From Acetomicrobium thermoterrenum DSM 13490 (GTDB lineage: Bacteria; Synergistota; Synergistia; Synergistales; Acetomicrobiaceae), in assembly GCF_900107215.1 (NCBI RefSeq), contig NZ_FNPD01000001.1, positions 236,757 to 300,756 of the forward strand: a DNA stretch of 64,000 bases, read 5' to 3'. Of the stretch, positions 54,796 through 61,776 are shown piece by piece (position 1 is the first letter of the stretch; each line of letters starts with the position of its first letter). Made by a program: the position numbers and the translations under genes. The notes below the pieces were generated by a model. It ran no database searches. It saw only the letters and a list, made by a program, of their open reading frames with translations, and was not told where the DNA came from.

Positions 54796-55002
54796 TTGGC
54801 AAAATTTGTTGTGGACGTAAATGAAAATTGGTGCAAGGGTTGCGGGCTATGCGTGGCAATATGCCCTAAGAAGGTGTTGGAATTTAACGAGAGAGTGAAA
54901 TCGGAGCCGGTAAGGATTGACGATTGTATTGGATGTCATCAGTGCGAAAATATCTGTCCTGATTTCGCTATTACGGTTAAGGAGGCGAAACCAGATGCCT
55001 AA
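54796..55002 (+). CDS. korD: 2-oxoacid:ferredoxin oxidoreductase delta subunit (2x4Fe-4S ferredoxin)
   Basis: 68 residues, two ferredoxin cluster motifs: CKGCGLCVAICPKK and CIGCHQCENICPD. Passes electrons from the KorAB active site to ferredoxin. GTG 54784 and 54787 also open the frame, but GGAGGG at 54779-54784 is spaced for TTG 54796, giving MAKFVVDVNENWC. First gene of korDABC; overlaps korA by 8 bases. Confidence 0.93.
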   Translation: MAKFVVDVNENWCKGCGLCVAICPKKVLEFNERVKSEPVRIDDCIGCHQCENICPDFAITVKEAKPDA

Positions 55003-56128
55003 AGTTGAATTTTGGCAGGGCAATACGGCTGTTGCAATGGGGGCAATAGCTGCAGGATGTCGGTTTTTCGGCGGATATCCGATTACTCCTTCTTCGGAAA
55101 TCGCCGAGATAATGGCTGCCGAATTGCCCAAGGTTGGCGGAAAGTTCATTCAGATGGAAGACGAGATTGCAAGCATTGCTTCTGTTATCGGAGCATCTAT
55201 TGCCGGGCTTAAAGCTATGACTGCCACATCGGGCCCGGGATTTTCCCTGAAACAGGAAAACATTGGCTTCGCCTACATGACCGAAGTCCCTGTCGTCGTC
55301 ATTAATGTTATGAGAGGAGGCCCATCAACGGGGTTGCCGACGAAGGTCTCGCAACAGGATGTCATGCAAGCTCGTTGGGGAACCCATGGGGATCACGAGA
55401 CAATTGCATTGGCTCCGGCATCCGTACAAGAGTGTTACGAATTGACCATTGAGGCCTTTAATTTATCAGAACGGTTTAGACAGCCCGTAATTTTGTTGAG
55501 CGACGAAGTTGTGGGCCATATGAGGGAAAAGATAGTGATTCCCGAAAAAGGGTCTTACCATATAGTAGATCGCAAAAGACCCAAAGAAGATCCCGAAAAA
55601 TTTGTTCCCTATAAGCCAGATCCGGAAGACGACATCCCTCCCATGGCATCCTTTGGGGATGGTTACCGATGGCATGTGACGGGCTTGACGCACAATCAAT
55701 GGGGTTTCCCAACCAACGACCCCGATATATCTGAGGAGAAGGTTCTGCGGTTGATGCGTAAGGTGAGGCGTTTCAAAGGCGAAATAGTTAAATATGATAC
55801 ATATGAAGTTGAAGATGCTGAAATATTAGTAGTTGCTTACGGCTCTGTTTCCCGAACGGCCTTGAGCGCTGTGCGGGAGGCAAGGAGCAAGGGAATGAGA
55901 GTCGGCTTTTTCAGACCAATAACTCTTTGGCCTTTTCCCGATGACGAACTTCGCGGGCTGCTGGGCGGCGTAAAATCCGTGTTAGTGCCCGAGCTTAACT
56001 GTGGCCAGATGATTCTCGAAGTGGAAAGGGCTGTGGGGGGTAAGGCCAGGGTCTTCGGAAAGGGCTTGGTCAACGGAGAGCTTTTCAGGCCCTCCGAGAT
56101 ATTTGATTTTATCAAGGAGGTAGCGTAA
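54995..56128 (+). CDS. korA: 2-oxoglutarate:ferredoxin oxidoreductase alpha subunit
   Basis: 377 residues: FWQGNTAVAMGAIAAGCRFF, GYPITPSSEI, ATSGPGFSLKQENIGFA and PVVVINVMRGGPSTGLPTK split across the pyrimidine-binding domain, then domain II (VAYGSVSRTAL). Decarboxylates 2-oxoacids (2-oxoglutarate by subunit similarity) to acyl-CoA. The frame extends back into korD, but ATG 54995, behind AAGGAGGCG, is the true start. Confidence 0.94.
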   Translation: MPKVEFWQGNTAVAMGAIAAGCRFFGGYPITPSSEIAEIMAAELPKVGGKFIQMEDEIASIASVIGASIAGLKAMTATSGPGFSLKQENIGFAYMTEVPVVVINVMRGGPSTGLPTKVSQQDVMQARWGTHGDHETIALAPASVQECYELTIEAFNLSERFRQPVILLSDEVVGHMREKIVIPEKGSYHIVDRKRPKEDPEKFVPYKPDPEDDIPPMASFGDGYRWHVTGLTHNQWGFPTNDPDISEEKVLRLMRKVRRFKGEIVKYDTYEVEDAEILVVAYGSVSRTALSAVREARSKGMRVGFFRPITLWPFPDDELRGLLGGVKSVLVPELNCGQMILEVERAVGGKARVFGKGLVNGELFRPSEIFDFIKEVA

Positions 56129-56130
56129 TA

Positions 56131-56955
56131 ATGCCTAGCCAGGAAGTTTTAAATTGGTTGCGCACGCGCTTTTTCCCTCACATATGGTGTCCGGGCTGCG
56201 GCCACGGGATAATAATGCATGCCTTATTGAGAGCCCTTGTCGACTTGGGGAAAAAGAAAGAAGAAACCGTAATTGCTTCGGGCATTGGTTGTTCGAGCAG
56301 AATGCCGGGGTACATAGATGCCTGTACTTTGCATACCACGCACGGCAGGTCTTTGGCATTTGCTACGGGTGTCAAGTTAGCCAATCCCGAGCTTACGGTT
56401 ATCGACGTAATGGGCGATGGAGATTGCACTGCTATAGGCGGAAATCATTTTATACATGCCTGTAGGCGCAATATAGATATAACCGCCATCGTAATGAACA
56501 ACAATATTTACGGGATGACCGGGGGGCAGGCTTCTCCGACGACGCCGGCCGGTGCATACGCGACTACCGCTCCCTATGGAGTCTTGGACGTTCCCTTCGA
56601 TATTTGTAAACTTGCTGCAGGAGCGGGAGCTTCTTACGTGGCAAGAGCCACGGTTGCGCACCCGCTGCTGATCGAGAAGTATGTGAAAAACGCCGTTTCA
56701 AAAAAAGGTTTTGCGGTGGTGGAAGTAGTGACTCATTGTCATACGCAATTTGGCAGGAAAAATAAGAGACCAAGACCGATAGATAACATCAATTTCTTCA
56801 AGGACAATAGCGTGATGAACAATAAAGCCTCCAATATGACACCTGAAGAGCTGCAGGGCAAGATCGTTATTGGGGAATTTGTGAATATTGAGTTGCCTGA
56901 ATACATAGAACAGTACATGAATTTGATAGAAAAAGTGGGAGGTAATCGCGGATGA
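56131..56955 (+). CDS. korB: 2-oxoglutarate:ferredoxin oxidoreductase beta subunit
   Basis: 274 residues carrying the thiamine-diphosphate site: GDGDCTAIGGNHF to VMNNNIYGMTGGQ, and cluster cysteines in WCPGCGHG and GIGCSSR. HTTHGRSLAFATGVKLANP is typical of 2-oxoacid oxidoreductase beta chains. ATG 56131 follows AAGGAGG. Overlaps korC by 4 bases. Confidence 0.95.
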   Translation: MPSQEVLNWLRTRFFPHIWCPGCGHGIIMHALLRALVDLGKKKEETVIASGIGCSSRMPGYIDACTLHTTHGRSLAFATGVKLANPELTVIDVMGDGDCTAIGGNHFIHACRRNIDITAIVMNNNIYGMTGGQASPTTPAGAYATTAPYGVLDVPFDICKLAAGAGASYVARATVAHPLLIEKYVKNAVSKKGFAVVEVVTHCHTQFGRKNKRPRPIDNINFFKDNSVMNNKASNMTPEELQGKIVIGEFVNIELPEYIEQYMNLIEKVGGNRG

Positions 56956-57512
56956 GCGATCAGCGGTATGAAATTCGCATAGCCGGTTCAGGTGGGCAGG
57001 GCGTTATTTTGGCAGCCGTGATCGTCGGGGAAGCTCTTGCTTTGTACGAAGAAGGTTTGAACGTGGTGCAAACGCAAGCTTACGGTCCTGAGGCAAGGGG
57101 TGGAGCATCCAAGGCCGAGGTCATTGTTTCGCGGGGAAAAATAGATTATCCTAAGGCTACAAATCCCAATTTACAGGTCATATTGACCCAAAAGGCCTGT
57201 GACGAGTACGTTCACGATGCCTCTCCAAACAGCGTTGTCATAGTTGACGACTTCTTTGTGACTGAGCCTCCTAAGATAAATGCCAACGTTTATTCCCTTC
57301 CTATCGTCAGAACAGCCAGAGAGGAGATCGGAAGAGAAATAGTCACCAACATGGTTGCCTTGGGTACCCTTGCAAGAATTTTGGAGAGTTGGGACTTGGC
57401 CAAGCCGGAGTCAATTCGTAAAGCTATATTGGATCGCGTTCCAAAGGGAACGGAAGAGCTTAACTCAAAAGCTTTTGAACTGGGTTACAAGCTCATGAAA
57501 GAAAAGCTGTAA
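56952..57512 (+). CDS. korC: 2-oxoglutarate:ferredoxin oxidoreductase gamma subunit
   Basis: 186 residues; N-terminal RIAGSGGQGVILAAVIVGEAL and QTQAYGPEARGGASKAEV identify the CoA-binding gamma subunit. Completes a four-subunit enzyme encoded in the order D-A-B-C, as in many archaea and anaerobes. Confidence 0.94.
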   Translation: MSDQRYEIRIAGSGGQGVILAAVIVGEALALYEEGLNVVQTQAYGPEARGGASKAEVIVSRGKIDYPKATNPNLQVILTQKACDEYVHDASPNSVVIVDDFFVTEPPKINANVYSLPIVRTAREEIGREIVTNMVALGTLARILESWDLAKPESIRKAILDRVPKGTEELNSKAFELGYKLMKEKL

Positions 57513-57539
57513 TGTAGCAAGGTATTGTTAATTTCTGGG

Positions 57540-58907
57540 ATGAAACAAAACCTTGGCGACGAAATAATTCTCAATATCGAAAACGTTGACAGTAAAGCTC
57601 GAGGAATTGCAAGGGTCGACGGTTACGTAGTTTTCGTTCCAGGAGCCTTAATTGGTGAAACTGTCACCGTTAATATCGTCGAGCGGAAAAAACATTACTC
57701 TGTGGCTAAGATTAAGTCCCTGCTAAAGGCAAGCCCTTATCGAGTCCAACCCAGATGCGAAGTTTACGAGGCGTGCGGCGGTTGCAATATGCAGCACGCC
57801 TCGTATGATCATCAGGTGAAAGTAAAGAGCTCGCTGATAGAGGATGCAATTATCAGAATCGGCAAATGGAAAGAGGCAGATATTGCTCCTGTGATTCCGA
57901 GCTTTTTAGTGTGGGGATACCGAAACAAGGCAATAATACAGGCGCGATACCAAAAGGGTAAACGAAAGCTGGGATATTTCGCTCGAGGAACACATGATGT
58001 GGTGAACCTAAAAGCATGCCCAATTCTAGACCCTTTAATAAACCTCGTTTATGCTAACTTGCGGAATGCCGTGCTTCAAAGCGATCTCTCCTTTTACGAC
58101 GAAGAAAGAGGGGAAGGCTTGATACGCAATTTTGTCTTAAGATCTTCCTTTTCCATGAAAAAGATCTTGCTTGCCTGGATTCTTAGTCGTGAGCCCGACG
58201 ACAGGGAGTATAAAATGATCAGTGATATTTCAAACGGCCTATATAAATATAAAGATGTATCACCTTTTCTTGGCGGAGTTCAGATAAACATCAACCCATC
58301 TAAGGGGAATTTTATCTGGGGCAGCAAAACGCAGTCGTTGTTTGGTGAAGATGTCTTGGTGGAGAGGTTTGAAAATATTAAGCTGAGATTCGGTGTGTCC
58401 GATTTCTTTCAGGTCAATGTGCTGCAAGCCTTTAGGATGTTCGAAATTGTTGCGGAATTAGCAAGGGATAGCAAGCATGTACTTGAGCTTTACAGCGGAG
58501 TTGGAAGTATGACGGCCTTTCTGGCGTCGTTTTGCAATGACGTTGTTGCAGTAGAGGAATGGAGACCTGCTTACGAATCTTTGGTGTCTAATATGACAAA
58601 CAATGGCATTAATAACGTTACTGCAATTTGTGGAAAGGCCGAAGACGTGGTCAAGACAAAAGTTAGCGGACACTTCGATATTGTGGTTGTGGATCCGCCC
58701 AGAACGGGTTGCCATAAGGACGTGTTGAATTTTATCGGTAGGGTGATAAGTCCGAAAAGAGTTATATATGTTTCCTGTAATCCTGCTACGCTTGCCAGGG
58801 ACAGCAAAATATTGAACGAATATGGCTACAATATGGAAAATGCAATGCCATTGGACATGTTTCCTCAAACAAGTCACGTGGAAAGCGTCGTTCTGTTGGA
58901 AAAATAA
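57540..58907 (+). CDS. rlmD: 23S rRNA (uracil-5-)-methyltransferase, RlmD type
   Basis: 455 residues. N-terminal TRAM domain (about 1-60), 4Fe-4S cysteines (CEVYEACGGCNMQH), SAM motif LELYSGVGSMTAFLA, catalytic-site VDPPRTGCH and YVSCNPATLARD with the nucleophilic cysteine. Uridine C5 methylation at 23S positions; RlmD, RlmC and RlmCD cannot be separated safely. The start is unsure: TTG 57525 or ATG 57540, neither with a good ribosome site. Confidence 0.9.
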   Translation: MKQNLGDEIILNIENVDSKARGIARVDGYVVFVPGALIGETVTVNIVERKKHYSVAKIKSLLKASPYRVQPRCEVYEACGGCNMQHASYDHQVKVKSSLIEDAIIRIGKWKEADIAPVIPSFLVWGYRNKAIIQARYQKGKRKLGYFARGTHDVVNLKACPILDPLINLVYANLRNAVLQSDLSFYDEERGEGLIRNFVLRSSFSMKKILLAWILSREPDDREYKMISDISNGLYKYKDVSPFLGGVQININPSKGNFIWGSKTQSLFGEDVLVERFENIKLRFGVSDFFQVNVLQAFRMFEIVAELARDSKHVLELYSGVGSMTAFLASFCNDVVAVEEWRPAYESLVSNMTNNGINNVTAICGKAEDVVKTKVSGHFDIVVVDPPRTGCHKDVLNFIGRVISPKRVIYVSCNPATLARDSKILNEYGYNMENAMPLDMFPQTSHVESVVLLEK

Positions 58908-58973
58908 CACACCTTAAGCGAGTTAGATCTTTTTTTACAGCAGCAACAAAGCAGTTTTAGGGGGGGTGAAGCG

Positions 58974-59166
58974 ATGGGTGCTTTAGGCTACTTTAGCTAT
59001 AAGAACATCTATGTTGAAGACAACAAAAGGATATTGGAATTGAATGTACTTCCTGAGACCCGACCAAGTTAGCGTTACAACGATCAACGATGAAAGATTC
59101 AAGAAAAAACTGAGAGTGACCGACGAAACGCTCGAAAGAATTTCTAAAGAATTGTTAAAATTATAG
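58974..59166 (+). pseudogene. Two overlapping tiny frames, probably a broken small gene
   Basis: ATG 58974 sits behind a strong GGGGGGGTGAAGC ribosome site and reads MGALGYFSYKNIYVEDNKRI and on to TAG 59070-59072 (32 residues). In the +1 frame an ATG at 59044, directly after an in-frame TGA, reads YFLRPDQVSVTTINDERFKK and on to TAG 59164-59166 (40 residues). Both look protein-like, and fused they would make a single protein of about 60 residues, so a frameshift in the overlap (59044-59072) is plausible. Family not recognised; overlapping coupled small genes are the alternative. Confidence 0.45.
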
Positions 59167-59257
59167 TAACAGAACAGTATAATATAAATTCAATATTATA
59201 TCGATTTAAGGCAGGCTCCTTAAAGGATGTTTTATATCTTGTTGCTGATTTTAATCC

Positions 59258-59286
59258 TTGCAAAAAACACGAGCCCCCAATATAAT
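59258..59286 (+). promoter_or_regulatory. Promoter of tRNA-Gly
   Basis: TTGCAA (59258-59263), 17 bases, perfect TATAAT (59281-59286); start expected about 6 bases before the tRNA. Confidence 0.75.
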
Positions 59287-59298
59287 TTAAAAGGCGAT

Positions 59299-59374
59299 GC
59301 GGACATAGCTCAGCTGGTAGAGCATCGGCTTCCCAAGCCGAGGGTCGCGGGTTCGAATCCCGTTGTCCGCTCCA
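59299..59374 (+). tRNA. tRNA-Gly (anticodon CCC)
   Basis: Acceptor GCGGACA/TGTCCGC, anticodon stem TCGGC/GCCGA with loop TTCCCAA (anticodon CCC), T arm GCGGG-TTCGAAT-CCCGT, encoded CCA at 59372-59374. Confidence 0.96.
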
Positions 59375-59381
59375 AGTTTAG

Positions 59382-59416
59382 TTCCCGACTGGCTTCGTGC
59401 TGTGTCGGGAATTTTT
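59382..59416 (+). terminator. Terminator of tRNA-Gly
   Basis: TTCCCGAC (59382-59389) pairs with GTCGGGAA (59404-59411), then TTTTT. Confidence 0.85.
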
Positions 59417-59819
59417 AATGCTCGATTTAAGAGCGTCGGCCTGGATTTTATAAGGCAGTGCTTTAGATGACTCCTAGAAATTCGCATTTTTCCGAAATGT
59501 AAGGTCTTTCCTCCCTTCCTGTTGTGTAATATGTTTTTATTCCAGTTAGTTTATATTTTATTTCTCAACGATATTCAAGTTCGGCGCTTATCTTTCATGG
59601 GCGGCTTGCGTCTCCGGCAGTTGTGGCCGGTAAACATGAAAAGCTGCTGTCCAGACGCCTTAGAAGGCCTCAAAAAGAGGAAAGACGATGAATGTATTGT
59701 CTCGGTTGAAAATAACGTTTTAAAACGGCTTCTGAAGCTATCAGGCAAAAGTATGTTTAAAGGCCCTACGACCTGCGCCATACCTTATTAAGGAGAATGA
59801 GATATTTTATCCCAACGAG
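59417..59819. other. Degenerate 400-base stretch, no intact gene
   Basis: No convincing gene. A frame at 59522-59791 (89 residues) has no ribosome site and no recognisable family. The last ~30 bases, in the frame of the next gene, read EIFYPNE and look like the lost middle of a flavodoxin-type protein; a TGA at 59733-59735 blocks that frame further upstream. Best explained as decayed coding sequence. Confidence 0.5.
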
Positions 59820-60260
59820 ATGAATATAAAGGGATGCCAGGCATGCTACTCTTGTAAAGAGCGAGGCAGATGTGCCGTAGAGGATGACATGGTGAAAATA
59901 TACGATGTCGTTGAAAAGGCCGACATCGTGGTCTTCGGGGCCCCTATATATATGTCAGGCGTGACAGCTCAGTTTAAGACGGTGCTCGATCGGTTATTTG
60001 CCTTTTTGGGGCCGGCTCCTGAGTTCGTCAGTCGCCTGCCGAAGGGGAAGAGGGCAGCATTTGTAGTGTCCCAGGGGTACGAAGACGCAAAGGAATATGA
60101 AGCGCATATCAATCAAATGAAAAATGCCATAGCTTCTATAGGGTTTGAAGATGTAAGGGTTCTTGTGGCGCCTGGACTCAACGGCCTTGGAGAAGCAATA
60201 GGGAAGCCGGATATGGTTAAGGAGGCCCGAATAATTGGAGAATCTTTGGTCCGAGCGTAA
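59820..60260 (+). pseudogene. Flavodoxin-fold NADPH-dependent FMN reductase, N-terminally truncated
   Basis: 146 residues of the iron-sulfur flavoprotein / multimeric flavodoxin family: CQACYSCKERGRCAVEDDM (cluster-type cysteines), VFGAPIYMSGVTAQFKTVLDR and a C-terminal flavodoxin strand. The family is normally 180-200 residues and begins with an FMN-phosphate loop (SPR..GNT type), which is missing; matching sequence starts abruptly about 30 bases upstream of ATG 59820, which has no ribosome site. Without the phosphate loop FMN binding is doubtful, so I call it a remnant. It lies between two tRNA transcription units. Confidence 0.7.
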
Positions 60261-60329
60261 GCTCCATGTGACATTGATTGCGTAAATTTGCCTTAAAATC
60301 TTTATTTGCCTTTTCGCGATAAAAAGTCC

Positions 60330-60359
60330 TTGCTAAAGATCTATAAGTTATGTTATATT
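60330..60359 (+). promoter_or_regulatory. Promoter of the tRNA-Ile/tRNA-Ala unit
   Basis: TTGCTA (60330-60335), 18 bases, TATATT (60354-60359), 10 bases before tRNA-Ile. Confidence 0.6.
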
Positions 60360-60369
60360 CTTTCCCGAT

Positions 60370-60446
60370 GGGCCGGTAGCTCAGTTGGTTAGAGCACACG
60401 CCTGATAAGCGTGAGGTCGGTGGTTCGAATCCACTCCGGCCCACCA
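60370..60446 (+). tRNA. tRNA-Ile (anticodon GAT)
   Basis: Acceptor GGGCCGG/CCGGCCC, anticodon stem CACGC/GCGTG with loop CTGATAA (anticodon GAT), encoded CCA at 60444-60446. Six bases from tRNA-Ala; this Ile-Ala pair is the one usually found inside rRNA operons, but no rRNA is adjacent here. Confidence 0.97.
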
Positions 60447-60452
60447 TGTTTT

Positions 60453-60527
60453 GGGGATGTAGCTCAGAGGGAGAGCGCCTGCCTTGCAAGCAGGAGGTCG
60501 GCGGTTCGAATCCGCTCATCTCCACCA
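60453..60527 (+). tRNA. tRNA-Ala (anticodon TGC)
   Basis: Acceptor GGGGATG/CATCTCC (one G-T pair), anticodon stem CCTGC/GCAGG with loop CTTGCAA (anticodon TGC), encoded CCA at 60525-60527. Confidence 0.97.
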
Positions 60528-60535
60528 GGATAATA

Positions 60536-60565
60536 AAAAAGACGGGCCTGAAGGTTCGTCTTTTT
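60536..60565. terminator. Bidirectional terminator between tRNA-Ala and rsmA
   Basis: AAAAAGACGGGCC / GGTTCGTCTTTTT, 13-bp stem with two G-T pairs and loop TGAA; T-runs on both strands serve the convergent transcripts. Confidence 0.85.
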
Positions 60566-60580
60566 CTATTTTTGATGTTT

Positions 60581-61417
60581 TTAGTCTATCTTTGATATAA
60601 AATCATACAAATGGTGCCAGTCGTCGACGGTTAATTCTTCAGCGCGAACGGTGGTGGGCAATTTCAAGTAATCCAGGAGCTTTGATGTTTTATCTTTGTC
60701 TTTAAAGAAATCGTAAACGCAAGCCAGGTTATTTGCTAGCGTCTTCCTCCTTCGAGCGAAGGCAACGCGCAATAATCTTCTCCACGAGTGATCGGAGGCT
60801 AATTTCAGATCTTTGTCTATGATGATATGTACAATTGCGGACTCCACCTTTGGAGTTGGCCAGAAGACGTTAGGTGTCACCTTTTTGACTATTTGAGCTT
60901 TGCCCATCTTTTCTATGGTTATACCAATAGGCGAACGGTCTTTAGTCTTTGGCTTGGCACACAACCTTTGAGCTAGTTCGAGCTGAAGCATTAAAAGAAG
61001 TTCTCTTGTGCCCAATGGAACCAGATGCTCGAGAATCTGCCATATTAGAGGAGTTGTGATGTTATAGGGTATATTGGCCAAGACTTTGGTTGGCGGTGGA
61101 GAGAGTTCCTTTAAATTTATCGTCAACACGTCTCCCCAAATTACGGACATTCTGTGTTTGGATGTTTTAACTATGGGTTCGAGAAAAGGGGCAAGTGTTT
61201 TATCAATTTCAATGACGTGCAAAAAGCGACATTGGCTGGCTAGAATCTCCTTCGTAAGCATGCCTTTTCCGGGACCTACCTCCAAGACGACGTCATCTTC
61301 ATTTAAACCTGCATTTTCCACCATCCAGCGAGCTATATTGGGATCTACAAGGAAGTTTTGTCCGAGAGATTTTTTCGCTTTATGTCCCTTTTGTGTATTT
61401 CTTGTCATATTTCTCAT
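60581..61417 (-). CDS. rsmA: 16S rRNA adenine N6,N6-dimethyltransferase
   Basis: Dimethylates the two adjacent adenines near the 16S 3' end (KsgA). About 278 residues: KSLGQNFLVDPNIARWMV, SAM motif LEVGPGKGMLT, IEIDKTL and the catalytic NIPYNITTP. GTG 61435 could add six residues; ATG 61417 and 61408 are alternatives because no ribosome site decides (AAGAAGG lies about 15 bases ahead of 61417). Sits between the tRNA-Ala and tRNA-Pro genes. Confidence 0.93.
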   Translation of the reverse strand: MRNMTRNTQKGHKAKKSLGQNFLVDPNIARWMVENAGLNEDDVVLEVGPGKGMLTKEILASQCRFLHVIEIDKTLAPFLEPIVKTSKHRMSVIWGDVLTINLKELSPPPTKVLANIPYNITTPLIWQILEHLVPLGTRELLLMLQLELAQRLCAKPKTKDRSPIGITIEKMGKAQIVKKVTPNVFWPTPKVESAIVHIIIDKDLKLASDHSWRRLLRVAFARRRKTLANNLACVYDFFKDKDKTSKLLDYLKLPTTVRAEELTVDDWHHLYDFISKID

Positions 61418-61476
61418 AATCGGCTTGAATTTCACCTTCTTGTTTCAAATAATGAGTTAAATATTGAATAATGATG

Positions 61477-61503
61477 AAAAAAGGCGGGGCCTAACCCCGC
61501 CTT
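61477..61503 (-). terminator. Terminator of tRNA-Pro
   Basis: AAGGCGGGG / CCCCGCCTT 9-bp stem (61481-61489, 61495-61503), followed on the minus strand by a T-run (61482-61477). Confidence 0.9.
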
Positions 61504-61512
61504 AACTCGCTA

Positions 61513-61590
61513 TGGTCGGGACGAGAGGACTTGAACCTCCGACCCCCTGCGCCCCATGCAGGTGCGCTAGCCATGCTGCGCTACGTCCCG
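61513..61590 (-). tRNA. tRNA-Pro (anticodon GGG)
   Basis: On the minus strand the acceptor CGGGACG pairs with CGTCCCG; anticodon stem CCTGC/GCAGG with loop ATGGGGC (anticodon GGG); T arm GGAGG-TTCAAGT-CCTCT; encoded CCA (61515-61513). Confidence 0.96.
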
Positions 61591-61601
61591 ATGCATGACA
61601 T

Positions 61602-61630
61602 ATTTTAACCTGCATGGAGGATAGGGTCAA
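61602..61630 (-). promoter_or_regulatory. Promoter of tRNA-Pro
   Basis: Minus strand: TTGACC (61630-61625), 17 bases, TAAAAT (61607-61602), 11 bases before the tRNA. Confidence 0.75.
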
Positions 61631-61710
61631 GCAAATTGTGATATTATCTTTACCGACATGTTTTTATGCAGGAGTTTGTTGGCTTTTCATATCAAGAGGC
61701 AAGGCGTATA

Positions 61711-61739
61711 CTTAAAAAGCGAACAAGCTATGATATAAT
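61711..61739 (+). promoter_or_regulatory. Candidate promoter of thrS
   Basis: Perfect TATAAT (61734-61739) 17 bases after a poor -35 (CTTAAA, 61711-61716). No T-box leader is visible in the short region before the GTG start. Confidence 0.4.
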
Positions 61740-61776
61740 TTTAAACAATGTCAAATAAGACAGGGAGGGGATATAA

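Noticed and set aside
59227..59418. Frame spanning tRNA-Gly
   Set aside because: Overlaps the complete tRNA gene and its promoter; not coding.
61591..61776. T-box leader for thrS
   Set aside because: The region is short and also holds the divergent tRNA-Pro promoter; no T-box core sequence or terminator/antiterminator pair is seen.
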